Source: Lysinibacillus halotolerans
GTDB lineage: Bacteria > Bacillota > Bacilli > Bacillales_A > Planococcaceae
Assembly: GCF_003711845.1 (NCBI RefSeq)
Contig: NZ_RHLQ01000002.1
Coordinates: 1-64,000 of the forward strand
Reading direction: 5' to 3'
Length of the DNA: 64,000 nucleotides
Each line of letters begins with the position of its first letter. Position 1 is the first letter of the stretch. A program made the position numbers and the translations under genes. Below, one piece after another: positions 1 through 8,012 of the stretch. Below the pieces are notes generated by a model. The model had not been told where the DNA came from and did not search any database. It saw nothing but the letters and a program-made list of their open reading frames with translations.

Positions 1-51
1 ACTCTTATTTTCTTTATGAAAGGCTAATAAAACTTTTTGTTTCTTCTCCAA
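1..51 (-). CDS. Partial IS21-type transposase start (runs off left edge)
   Basis: Reading leftward from a TTG at 51-49, 17 codons are visible, beginning MEKKQKVLLAFHKENKS. The start has a good ribosome binding site (AGAGGTGAT) just before it. The residues resemble the first helix of IS21-family IstA transposases, where a similar lysine-rich start precedes the HTH. The support comes mostly from the neighbouring GTGGCTCA repeats, which look like an IS21 terminus. Only the first codons are in the window, so the assignment is tentative. Confidence 0.4.
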   Translation of the reverse strand, partial: MEKKQKVLLAFHKENKS

Positions 52-147
52 AGAAATCACCTCTATACGCTCCTAACTCTATGAAGTTAGGATTATTTTC
101 ATATAAAAGTGGCTCACTTTTCAACTGCGATGGTGGCTCAGTTTTAG
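1..147 (-). mobile_element. Edge of an IS21-like insertion sequence
   Basis: Two near-identical motifs follow each other at 107-147: GTGGCTCACTTTTcaa, then a short TGCGATG linker, then GTGGCTCAGTTTTag. Multiple short terminal repeats of this kind are typical of IS21-family ends, and a transposase-like start codon points outward at position 51. The outer boundary and any target duplication cannot be fixed because the rest of the element lies outside the window. Confidence 0.45.
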
Positions 148-340
148 CTTATCAAATACAGATGGATCAAACAGAAGAATATGTAACATGAGTAGCGAAA
201 TTAGAATGTGATATTCCAATCGTTGTTCATACATAATTATTTATGCAGCTACATATAATGTTGAAGATTGTAAGTAAGTGAAGGGTAATATACTTACACT
301 TAAATGTAACGGCTAATTTCTCATAATTTGAAATTGAAAA

Positions 341-376
341 TCCCAGTTAAGCAGATTGACTCTAGCCTAACTGGGA
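341..376 (-). terminator. Hairpin ending the Spo0E-like gene
   Basis: The arms TCCCAGTTA (341-349) and TAACTGGGA (368-376) are perfect complements around an 18-base loop. On the minus strand the stem is followed by ATTTTC. It lies about 45 bases past the stop of the small minus-strand gene. Confidence 0.55.
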
Positions 377-421
377 TAATATACAAATAAAAATTGTAAT
401 GTGATAATAAAAATTCCTCCT

Positions 422-586
422 TTATGCAGCTTTATGTAAATAGATATTAAGTAAAGCATCTAATTCTTGGCTACATGTTACAGTTTCGGGGTGAGTAAAG
501 CCTAAATTGTTTGCTTTTTTATACATATCCTTTCTTTTCATTTCAATAAGTAGTTTTAAAATTTGTCTATAAAATTTACTTCGCAT
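422..586 (-). CDS. Spo0E-like sporulation aspartyl-phosphatase, 54 aa
   Basis: This short protein begins MRSKFYRQILKLLIEMKR and contains SQELDALLNIY. The SQELD signature followed by an L..I/Y helix is the hallmark of the Spo0E family, small two-helix phosphatases that dephosphorylate Spo0A~P and delay sporulation. The length fits the family (about 50-85 aa). The ATG at 586 has a good AGGAT/GGAGG site upstream, and a hairpin follows the stop. The gene is monocistronic. Confidence rests on the SQELD motif and its spacing from the first helix. Confidence 0.85.
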   Translation of the reverse strand: MRSKFYRQILKLLIEMKRKDMYKKANNLGFTHPETVTCSQELDALLNIYLHKAA

Positions 587-1408
587 TTAAATAATCCTCC
601 AAGATTTAGTATTATATTAAAATTTAATAGATTTGTAATTTACTTTAGTAATTGTATATTACTTATCTTAAAAATTATGTCGGTTCATGGTTGAAAAAAC
701 GGAATTCACAAATATGTCACAATTAATCTTTTAAATAGACACATATTTTCATTTTAATCTTTGTAATAAATTTTTTTTTTGCGTAACGCTAGTAATCCCT
801 AACAACCTCCGTATTTTAAAATAATCAAGACTTGTTTTAAAAAAATTAGTCCAATTAAGGTGAATTTGTCAAAATGCAAATTGTCGAAGTCGACACATAC
901 TCGAATAATGACGATTTTTTAAGAATACTTGTTGAAAAGAAAGAAAATAAATGAGTGATTAAATAGTTAGAAAATTTGAAATTTTTAATTGAAAAATATT
1001 ATATTACAAAACTATTATTGGATCACTTTCAAAGTGAAAAATTTCACATTTTCTAATTTCTCCATGGAGCTTTTGTACTACTAATTTTCAAATTGTATAA
1101 AATAGTATACATGTATAAAATAGTTTACAAAAGATATTTTATATAATTACTAACAAATTTACAATATTTTTCTTTTTACAATATGCTGAACTTTATGTTA
1201 CAAAATGATGTGGATTTGGATATATTTGTAACAAAATATAGGGGAGCTAAAATTTAAATTAGCTGCTTTTGAAAGAGAAATTAACGTAGGTCTTTTAAAT
1301 TAATTTCCATTTTTTGAGTTTCTGCTATCCGTATAAAGTTACAAGTTATTGGTAAATTATAGTTGGAAAAGATAGTATAAGAGTAAGACATACTTTGGGG
1401 GGGGAAAA
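587..1408. other. AT-rich intergenic region, about 820 bp
   Basis: I see no convincing gene on either strand. The only visible structure is a tandem near-repeat, GTATAAAATAGTATAC (1095-1110) followed by GTATAAAATAGTTTAC (1113-1128), and a run of eight G at 1397-1404 that forms part of the next gene's ribosome binding site. Confidence 0.6.
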
Positions 1409-1867
1409 GTGAAATCCTGGTCAAAAGAAATCGTAATTCATGCATCAATAGAAAAAATATGGAAGTTATTCGATGGTAATGTAGAAGAAATGCAAAAAAT
1501 AATGCCTCAAGTTGTATCCCATGAACCGCTTAAGCTCACTTCCAATAAAGTTGGAAGTGTATATCTTCAAAAATATCGAGAAGGTAAACGAATCCAAGAG
1601 TATGAAGTAAAAACGTTAGAGTATGAGAATGAGTGCGATTATAAAAAACTAACGATAGGATTTAATCTTGCACAATGGTTTAATATATCAGCCCAATATG
1701 AATTGGAAAAAATAGATGATCAAAAAACGCTTTTTAAATACAAGACGACGAATCAACCTTTGAAATGGTTTTTAAAACCATTAGTAAAGTTTGCATCTGA
1801 TAAACCTGTTATTCAATTTATGGGAAGGGTAAAAAAAGTAGCAGAAGCTGACTTAAAGGACAGATAA
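1409..1867 (+). CDS. SRPBCC-fold (START/polyketide-cyclase-like) protein, 152 aa
   Basis: The N-terminus (SKEIVIHASIEKIWKLF) matches the opening strand and helix of SRPBCC proteins, where an 'I.AP.E.VW..L' pattern starts the lipid-binding helix-grip fold. The rest alternates beta strands (YLQKYREGKRIQEYEV, KTLFKYKTT) and ends in a long helix. Proteins of this kind bind hydrophobic ligands; the ligand here is unknown. The start is GTG at 1409, 4 bases after a run of eight G. It is followed by its own terminator and appears monocistronic. Confidence 0.75.
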   Translation: MKSWSKEIVIHASIEKIWKLFDGNVEEMQKIMPQVVSHEPLKLTSNKVGSVYLQKYREGKRIQEYEVKTLEYENECDYKKLTIGFNLAQWFNISAQYELEKIDDQKTLFKYKTTNQPLKWFLKPLVKFASDKPVIQFMGRVKKVAEADLKDR

Positions 1868-1884
1868 GTTTCTGTTCTTTTTTT
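1857..1884 (+). terminator. Intrinsic terminator overlapping the SRPBCC stop
   Basis: AGGACAGA (1857-1864) pairs with TCTGTTCT (1871-1878), with one G-T pair and a six-base loop. The stop codon lies in the loop, and a T run follows. Confidence 0.65.
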
Positions 1885-2072
1885 GTTCCTTTACGTATAT
1901 CATCCAAAGGTATAAATGGGTCTTCCAAATAAAATGAAACAAATCCCACTTATTTCTAAAAACATCCATAAATTTATTATTTTCACTAAAATGCTTGTTT
2001 TACTCCAATGTTCATTTATATTTTTTTATTTTTTGGACATTATAAAAGTTATAACAAGCGAGGTGTCTTCAA

Positions 2073-3596
2073 ATGATTATTGAACGATCGACTAACTGGA
2101 GAGAGGACTTTTTTGAACGCTTTGAACAAGATGGTCCATGGGATAGTTGGACCCTTTATAAAATGAGTTATGAAATTGAGAAAATGAACTTAATACCTGA
2201 GTTTTCCGGATTGCAAGCTCCGAAATTTTTAACAAACTTACAATTATTACCTCATCAAGTAGAAGCAGCCCAAACCGTTATCGAAAAGATGAATGGAAAA
2301 GCGATTTTAGCAGATGAGGTAGGTCTAGGGAAAACCATAGAAGCCGGTTTGATTATGAAAGAATATATGATTCGTGGTTTAGTGAAGAAAGCCCTTATTT
2401 TAGTTCCCGCATCGTTGCAAAACCAATGGGTGACAGAGTTGAATGTACGTTTTTTCATACCAGCTATCTCCTATCGGAAAAATACACCTATTGATCATTA
2501 TGATGTGGTAGTTATGAGTATGGATACTGCCAAAAAAAGTCCCCATCGAGAAAAAATTTATGAACAAGATTACGATATGATCATTATAGATGAAGCACAT
2601 AAATTAAAAAATCATAAAACGCAAATCTATGAATTCGTACAAAGTTTAAAGAAAAAGTTTTGCCTGTTATTAACAGCAACACCGATTCAAAATGATGTAT
2701 TTGAGATCTTTTACTTAGTTTCTTTATTAAAACCTGGTCATTTAGGTAACTATGAGGCATTTCAAAGTTCCTTTTCAGCTACAAAAAATAGTCTAGATGG
2801 AGAGAAATATTTAAGAGAGCTTGTGAATCAAGTAATGGTAAGGAACAGAAGACATGATACGGGAGTTGAGTGGACAAGAAGGAAAGTTCAAACGATAACA
2901 GTACAGTTCACTGAACAAGAAAAAGAAGTTTACGACATGATTAGTGAATTGAAATCAATATCCTCAATCTTTTCAAGCTCCTTTACAATGGTGACTTTAC
3001 TGAAGGAAATGTGTAGCAGTAAAGAAGCGACCTTTTTAACGTTAAATAAAATGCTCCAAAAATGTGCTCAATCAGAAGAGAAGGAATATATAGAAGCAAT
3101 AATGGAGAAGTTAATGAATCTAGAAATTAATGCAAAAGCGGAAAAGGTAATCGAAATTATAGAAAAAGCACAAGATAAAGTCATTATTTTTACTGAATAT
3201 CGAGCAACACAAGCTTATTTACAATGGTATTTATACACAAAAGGAATTACTAGTGTATTATTTAACGGGAAATTTAGTAAAAGTAAACGGGATTGGATGA
3301 AACAATTATTCCGAGAACGTGCTCAAGTGCTTATAGCAACAGAGTCTGGAGGAGAGGGGATTAACCTTCAATTCTGTCATCATGTTATTAACTATGATTT
3401 ACCGTGGAATCCGATGAAGTTGGAACAAAGAATAGGGCGTGTTCACCGTTTAGGACAAGAAGAAGATGTCCATATTTATAATTTAGCGATTGAACAGACG
3501 ATTGAGCAGAAAATTTTAGATTTATTAAGTAGTAAAATTGATGTTTTTGAAAAAGTAGTAGGAGATTTAGACGACATTTTAACTCGAAAGGCGTAA
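2073..3596 (+). CDS. yqhH: SNF2-family helicase YqhH
   Basis: This is a 507-aa Superfamily 2 ATPase. Motif I is DEVGLGKT near residue 81, motif II is DEAH near 174, motif III is LLLTATP, and the C-terminal RecA lobe ends with GRVHRLGQ, the SNF2/Rad54-type motif VI. Length, ordering and the gene directly downstream match B. subtilis YqhH (with YqhG next to it), whose role is not established. Such proteins use ATP to translocate on duplex DNA or remodel protein-DNA complexes. The ATG at 2073 has a GCGAGGTGT site. It is probably co-transcribed with the next gene, 58 bp away. Confidence 0.9.
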   Translation: MIIERSTNWREDFFERFEQDGPWDSWTLYKMSYEIEKMNLIPEFSGLQAPKFLTNLQLLPHQVEAAQTVIEKMNGKAILADEVGLGKTIEAGLIMKEYMIRGLVKKALILVPASLQNQWVTELNVRFFIPAISYRKNTPIDHYDVVVMSMDTAKKSPHREKIYEQDYDMIIIDEAHKLKNHKTQIYEFVQSLKKKFCLLLTATPIQNDVFEIFYLVSLLKPGHLGNYEAFQSSFSATKNSLDGEKYLRELVNQVMVRNRRHDTGVEWTRRKVQTITVQFTEQEKEVYDMISELKSISSIFSSSFTMVTLLKEMCSSKEATFLTLNKMLQKCAQSEEKEYIEAIMEKLMNLEINAKAEKVIEIIEKAQDKVIIFTEYRATQAYLQWYLYTKGITSVLFNGKFSKSKRDWMKQLFRERAQVLIATESGGEGINLQFCHHVINYDLPWNPMKLEQRIGRVHRLGQEEDVHIYNLAIEQTIEQKILDLLSSKIDVFEKVVGDLDDILTRKA

Positions 3597-3654
3597 TTGT
3601 TGGATGATTAACTATAAAAAAATAGACCTTGGATGAAAAAGGGGTACTAATTTT

Positions 3655-4437
3655 ATGTATGCTGAGGAAATTCATAATTATTTAAAAAGCTTTTTTAATG
3701 AAACAGGTTGCGAAGTTCTATCTGATGAAGGGCATTTATTAATGGTTCAATTAACAGTTGATATTGATAAAAAAATAATGAATCGCCCCTTCTACTGGCA
3801 ATATATCGAGGCAACAAATAGTACGCCAAATCCAGCCAGACTTACATTAATTACGAATCGAACAAAAATAGATAATCCATTAATGGGTGAAATTATTCAT
3901 TTCGGTTCTGGAAGATTAAATCAAATATTTAAAGCAACAAAGGACCTTGGTTCATTCGTAAAGATGTATCAACAATTTAGTAATGAGGAAGGGAAACAAC
4001 AAACGTTAACACCATATTTTTGTGTTAATTATAAAGTTTCCTATTATTGTGATTACACAAAGGAAAAGCTTTATTCTTTAGGAATTAATTTAATAAATGG
4101 CGAGATTGAAGACCATTTTCATGAATTTGTTAGTCAATTAGATTTGGCACCTCTACCACCTAAAGATACTTTTTGTTTGCAATATATTATAAAGCCAGCA
4201 AGAGCTTTGGAACGGTTAGATTTAATGATTCAAAATATTATCCAAAAGGATGATCATTCTTGGGCAGAAGAAGCAAAAAAACGATGGGTTAAAGAACAGG
4301 AAGTGTTAGATTACTTTTATGTTGGCGTAAAAGAAAAACCGGAAAGTTATGAAATTGAGAAAAGGGGATTGGAAGACCGGTTTAACCCTCGAATTAAAGT
4401 CGAAATCATCAACGGAGGTTTATTTTATATTAAATAA
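3655..4437 (+). CDS. yqhG: YqhG family protein, 260 aa
   Basis: The protein is soluble with no signal peptide. It has the YqhG family pattern: an N-terminal helix (MYAEEIHNYLKSFFNETG), a conserved strand block containing NRPFYWQYIEATN and a tail reading FNPRIKVEIINGGLFYIK. The pairing yqhH-yqhG is conserved in Bacillales, so a shared function with the helicase is likely, but no activity is known. The start ATG has AAAAAGGGG upstream. There is no obvious catalytic motif. Confidence 0.88.
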   Translation: MYAEEIHNYLKSFFNETGCEVLSDEGHLLMVQLTVDIDKKIMNRPFYWQYIEATNSTPNPARLTLITNRTKIDNPLMGEIIHFGSGRLNQIFKATKDLGSFVKMYQQFSNEEGKQQTLTPYFCVNYKVSYYCDYTKEKLYSLGINLINGEIEDHFHEFVSQLDLAPLPPKDTFCLQYIIKPARALERLDLMIQNIIQKDDHSWAEEAKKRWVKEQEVLDYFYVGVKEKPESYEIEKRGLEDRFNPRIKVEIINGGLFYIK

Positions 4438-4534
4438 TTTTTCCTTATAAAAATAAAAATTTTCTTATGTTGAATAGAAAGAATAGATTATTGGCTACCT
4501 TGATAAAAAGTATATGAAAAAGGAGAAAACACAA

Positions 4535-5365
4535 ATGAAAAAAAGCTACATCTATGCTTTTTTATTAATTGCCATTGTTGTAGTCGCAGTAAGCTATACA
4601 GTAAATCCTCCAATTGAACAAGCCCCAGTTGAAAATAAACAACAATTAACAGCGAACAATGGGGCTTCTCCTAATGGGGAAACGAACAATTCAAATGAAA
4701 TGTTGAATGTTAATTCCAATTATGAAGCTTGTGGCAAAGGTACATTACAATCGCCTATTAACATAGAAGTAAATGAAACGATTGACGAAGAGCAGGCAAA
4801 AAAATTAGCAGAACAAGTGTCATTAAATTACGATCAAGCGATATTTGCGGTGGAAAATATTGGACATACAATAGAAGCTAACTCAACTACTTTAGATAAT
4901 TCTCTTTTAATGAACGACAAGGAATTTAAATTAACAGGAATTCATTTCCATTCTCCGAGTGAGCACCAATTAAATGGCCAATACTTCGATATGGAAGCGC
5001 AACTTTTCCATGAATCAGAAGAGGGTGAGCTAGCCATTATCGGTTTATTCATTGAAAGTGGAAAAGAAAATGCCGTTTTAGCAGAAATGTGGGATGAAAT
5101 ACCAACTGATGGTGATGCGGCAGCGAAATTGTTAAAAAACCCTGTTGATTTACAACAGCTTTTACCTGAAAATAAAGAAGTATATCAATATGTGGGATCT
5201 TTAACAGCTCCTCCATGTACAGAAGGTGTTAACTGGTTAATCTTAGAGGAGCCAATTGAAATGTCGAATGAACAAATTAATCGTTTTAGCTCCATTTTTT
5301 TACAGAATAATCGGCCAATACAACAATTAAATGATCGAGATGTATATAAATTTAATTTAAATTAA
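4535..5365 (+). CDS. Secreted alpha-carbonic anhydrase with altered zinc site
   Basis: The first 22 residues form a signal or membrane anchor, followed by a low-complexity linker and an alpha-class carbonic anhydrase domain (CO2 + H2O to HCO3-, extracytoplasmic). Seen: LQSPINI at 71-77, HFHSPSEH with His137 and His139 as the first two zinc ligands, Thr224 in GSLTAPPC as gatekeeper, and a Cys66/Cys228 pair placed as the usual disulfide. The third zinc ligand, expected in MEAHxxH, is Gln156 (codon CAA at 5000-5002). The start is ATG 4535; an in-frame ATG at 4514 precedes the AAGGAG site and is less likely. Activity is therefore uncertain. Confidence 0.9.
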   Translation: MKKSYIYAFLLIAIVVVAVSYTVNPPIEQAPVENKQQLTANNGASPNGETNNSNEMLNVNSNYEACGKGTLQSPINIEVNETIDEEQAKKLAEQVSLNYDQAIFAVENIGHTIEANSTTLDNSLLMNDKEFKLTGIHFHSPSEHQLNGQYFDMEAQLFHESEEGELAIIGLFIESGKENAVLAEMWDEIPTDGDAAAKLLKNPVDLQQLLPENKEVYQYVGSLTAPPCTEGVNWLILEEPIEMSNEQINRFSSIFLQNNRPIQQLNDRDVYKFNLN

Positions 5366-5369
5366 AAGG

Positions 5370-5403
5370 AAATGCGATTGAGAAGTTTTTCTCAATCGCA
5401 TTT
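5370..5403. terminator. Bidirectional terminator between carbonic anhydrase and cbpA
   Basis: A 15-bp perfect stem, AAATGCGATTGAGAA with TTCTCAATCGCATTT, around GTTT. A-rich and T-rich flanks suit both convergent genes. Confidence 0.8.
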
Positions 5404-5405
5404 GT

Positions 5406-6050
5406 TCATTTGAATTGATCTTGATTAAATATTTCTACATCGATTAGCCTTGCTCCTACTTTGTGAAGAAGTTCTTCTACTTCTTTAATGGTTTGGTTGT
5501 TTGCTCCTTTACCTAAAGTCACAATAATTCTTCTTAAATACCAATTGTCATCATCGATTGAAAATACACCCTTTATAGTAGATTTTTTCTTAATGAGAGT
5601 TAAAATTTTAGCTAAAATTCCTTCCGTATCAGGAAGGGCAATTGTTAATGCACAACTGCCTGTTTTATATCCCCAAGCTTCTTCCAACAATTCAAATACT
5701 TTCGAATGGGTAATAATGCCTACGAATTGTTGATGTTCATCAACTACAGCTAAATAGGGTAGTCGTTTTATTGAAAAGAACACTTTAAAAAAAGAGCTTT
5801 CTTCATAAATGTGTCCATCTACATCTTGAACAAGTTGTGATATCGGGATATCCATATTGGGTTGTTCCAATAAATGTTCCAAAATCGCTACTTTATATGC
5901 ATTTCCAATAAATTTTTGCCCATGGTCATCAAGAATCGGAATGCAGCGGAAGCCAGATTCTTTCAGTTTTGTTAAAACAGAAGTACAACTTTCTGATTCT
6001 GTACACCATACAACATCACTTTTTTTCACATATCTTTGTTTTACGATCAA
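5406..6050 (-). CDS. cbpA: CBS-ACT protein, CbpA-type c-di-AMP-binding candidate
   Basis: Two CBS motifs come first (one with GFRCIPILDDHGQKFIGNA, the other with RLPYLAVVDEHQQFVGIITH), followed by an ACT-like domain (SCALTIALPDTEGILAKIL to the end). This CBS-CBS-ACT layout is that of Listeria CbpA, which binds cyclic di-AMP; function beyond nucleotide sensing is unknown. I prefer the TTG at 6050: it has AAGGGA eight bases upstream and gives MIVKQRYVKKSD, the usual family start. A TTG at 6083 would add 11 residues with a poor binding site. It is cytosolic and monocistronic. Confidence 0.75.
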   Translation of the reverse strand: MIVKQRYVKKSDVVWCTESESCTSVLTKLKESGFRCIPILDDHGQKFIGNAYKVAILEHLLEQPNMDIPISQLVQDVDGHIYEESSFFKVFFSIKRLPYLAVVDEHQQFVGIITHSKVFELLEEAWGYKTGSCALTIALPDTEGILAKILTLIKKKSTIKGVFSIDDDNWYLRRIIVTLGKGANNQTIKEVEELLHKVGARLIDVEIFNQDQFK

Positions 6051-6143
6051 TTTTTTTCTTCCCTTCTCGTTGAGCGATTCCAAATTTTCTTAATAAAAAC
6101 TGGAAATTTGGGCAAATGATTTTCATCATATTTTAGAATATGA

Positions 6144-6190
6144 CCGCATAATTCGTTATATTCAACGAATAACAGTATAAATTTATGCGG
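6144..6190. repeat. Nested inverted repeats between divergent genes
   Basis: The outer arms CCGCATAA (6144-6151) and TTATGCGG (6183-6190) enclose an inner pair ATTCGTT (6151-6157) and AACGAAT (6164-6170). It lies in the divergent region between cbpA and the DUF378 gene, where an operator or cruciform would control both. Confidence 0.55.
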
Positions 6191-6239
6191 ATTGCAAAAA
6201 ATAAAGATGCACAATAAAAATTGATTGTAGGAGGTTCAC

Positions 6240-6614
6240 ATGGGTATTATATATCGAATTTCACTTGTTCTTGTCATTATTGGGGCAATTAACTGGGGAT
6301 TAATCGGTTTATTTAATTTTGATTTAGTTGCAACACTGTTTGGAGGTCAAGAATCAGCATTATCAAGAATTGTGTATAGCCTAGTCGGATTAGCTGGTTT
6401 ATTATGTATACCACTGTTGTTTAGAGAATTAAAAGATGACGAAGTGGTGCTTGAAGATAATCGTCATTCCAATGCATATACAAATATGAATTACCAAACA
6501 GAATTCGGTGATGAACCTGATTTTTCGAAGGAAGAAAGAGAACGGGCATTAAATCTTTACGAAAATGACGGAAAAGGCGACAAAGAAGATAAAAATAAAA
6601 ATGATCTTGTTTAA
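6240..6614 (+). CDS. DUF378 membrane protein (YuzA-like)
   Basis: Residues 1-70 hold two membrane segments with the DUF378 pattern (RISLVLVIIGAINWGLIGLF, then LFGGQESALSRIVYSLVGLAGL). In B. subtilis the similar YuzA is about 78 residues; here a charged, Lys/Asp/Glu-rich tail of about 50 residues follows, probably cytosolic. The function is unknown. The ATG has GGAGG seven bases upstream and a terminator directly follows the stop. Confidence 0.85.
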   Translation: MGIIYRISLVLVIIGAINWGLIGLFNFDLVATLFGGQESALSRIVYSLVGLAGLLCIPLLFRELKDDEVVLEDNRHSNAYTNMNYQTEFGDEPDFSKEERERALNLYENDGKGDKEDKNKNDLV

Positions 6615-6620
6615 TAATGA

Positions 6621-6649
6621 AAAGCGTGTGATGAATTCACACGCTTTTT
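6621..6649. terminator. Bidirectional terminator
   Basis: An 11-bp stem, AAAGCGTGTGA (6621-6631) with TCACACGCTTT (6637-6647), and a T run. It serves both the DUF378 gene and the convergent repeat-protein gene that ends at 6655. Confidence 0.85.
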
Positions 6650-6654
6650 AATGT

Positions 6655-7302
6655 TTACTTTGTTAAGTAATCAAATTTCTTTGGAAATGTCACATCGATT
6701 TTTTTAAATTCTGCCTTTGCTTCCTCTACACGACTTTTTACTTTTTCTTTTGTTTTTTCGTCTAATTTTTCATAACTTTCATGCATTGGATGTTTAGGCA
6801 TTTCAACTCCAAGAGCAGCTAATTTTTGATCTGCTTCTTTTTTTGTAATTGTCCCATCTTTCTTTTGCTTAAAGATTTCTTTTACTTTTGTTTTCGTTGT
6901 TTCATCTAAATTCTCAAATGCTAGACAATGCTTATGTTTTTCTGGGGGATTTACTCCAAGAGCTTTAAACTGCTGATTGGCCTCTTCTTTTGTAATTTCA
7001 CCTGATTTTAATTGTTTGAAAATTTCCTTTATCTTTTTTTTCGTTTCATCGTCTAATTTATCAAATTGTTCGTATTTTTCTTTATGATCCGGTATTTCCA
7101 AACCAAGTTCCTTTAAGTCTGTTTTTAAAAAACTTAAAATATTGTCTACTTTTTCTTTTGTTTTAGGATCAAGTTGTTCATATTCATCGTGAAACTTATG
7201 ATGGTTATTATGAGCGGAAACCGATGCTACAGAGCTAAAGGAAATTCCTACTGCTAGGAAAGTTGTTAAGACATAAATCCAATATTTATTTAATTGTTTC
7301 AA
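6655..7302 (-). CDS. Secreted four-repeat helical protein, 215 aa
   Basis: A clear signal peptide (to about residue 30, cleavage near SVSA/H) is followed by four degenerate repeats of about 40-48 residues. Each starts LD..TK.KV and two contain IFKQ.K.G.ITK.EA with a closing 'ALGV..P'. The repeats are rich in Lys and Glu and predicted helical. One Cys and several His lie between repeats 2 and 3. The protein should be exported and soluble or wall-associated. I do not recognise the family. The ATG has a GGAGGG site, and the gene stands alone. Confidence 0.75.
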   Translation of the reverse strand: MKQLNKYWIYVLTTFLAVGISFSSVASVSAHNNHHKFHDEYEQLDPKTKEKVDNILSFLKTDLKELGLEIPDHKEKYEQFDKLDDETKKKIKEIFKQLKSGEITKEEANQQFKALGVNPPEKHKHCLAFENLDETTKTKVKEIFKQKKDGTITKKEADQKLAALGVEMPKHPMHESYEKLDEKTKEKVKSRVEEAKAEFKKIDVTFPKKFDYLTK

Positions 7303-7513
7303 TGTAGTCCCTCCTATTATTTTTTGATTTTCTCATTTATATTTTGCGTAAAAAGAAATGAATAATGTAACCATTTGTAGATTTTAAATTTGTACTTAAA
7401 AGTTACAAAAGGTTGTGGATTATTAAAGAAACGTTAATTTTCCATATATTGAATAACATCACCTAATTTATGGAATAATTGGTATATAATTATTCAAAAA
7501 GTAGGTGTTGAAG

Positions 7514-8008
7514 ATGAATTATGTTTTCGTTTTAATTCTTTCTTTTGTTATGATGATTACAATTACCGCTACGAATGTGTATTTAGGTAAAAAAATATCT
7601 TACAATTACATACTTTATAATGCATCGATTACCTTTGGCAGTGGCGTAATTTTTTTTCTAGTAAAAATGATCGTAACGATAGATGTTGCTGGGAAAATAG
7701 AGCAACTTGCTGACATCGTCATAACGATGTTATTGATTTTAGTTTTCTTTATGTCATTAGTTGAAACGCTTGTGATTGAAGTAATGGAAAATGGAAAAGA
7801 GATAAAAGGGAATCTCCAAACATTTACAAATAAAGTAAAAGCAATAGACAGGGGAACGATTAAACAAATCCCTGGAATGTTCCATACGATTAAAAACAAA
7901 ATGATCACGAAATCGAAATCCCTTTTCCCCGTATTTATTAGTTATATTAAAAAGGTAAAGTTAATTGATCATTTAATAAAAAATAAAGTTATAAATAAAA
8001 AGGTGTGA
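7514..8008 (+). CDS. Unknown membrane protein, 164 aa
   Basis: Three hydrophobic segments are visible (residues 1-22, about 32-53 and 65-85), followed by a basic C-terminal half rich in Lys that is probably cytosolic. I recognise no family. I chose the ATG at 7514 because AGGTG lies six bases upstream; the GTG at 7505 overlaps that site. The stop is four bases before the next gene, so the two are probably co-transcribed. Confidence 0.65.
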   Translation: MNYVFVLILSFVMMITITATNVYLGKKISYNYILYNASITFGSGVIFFLVKMIVTIDVAGKIEQLADIVITMLLILVFFMSLVETLVIEVMENGKEIKGNLQTFTNKVKAIDRGTIKQIPGMFHTIKNKMITKSKSLFPVFISYIKKVKLIDHLIKNKVINKKV

Positions 8009-8012
8009 AGGA

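Noticed and set aside
1397-1404. Run of eight G before the SRPBCC gene as a phase-variable translation switch
   Set aside because: The run is part of a ribosome binding site and only one sequence is available, so length variation cannot be shown.
3388-3675. 95-codon antisense open frame across the yqhH 3' end
   Set aside because: It is a shadow of yqhH and its spacer, with no ribosome binding site and no protein-like pattern.
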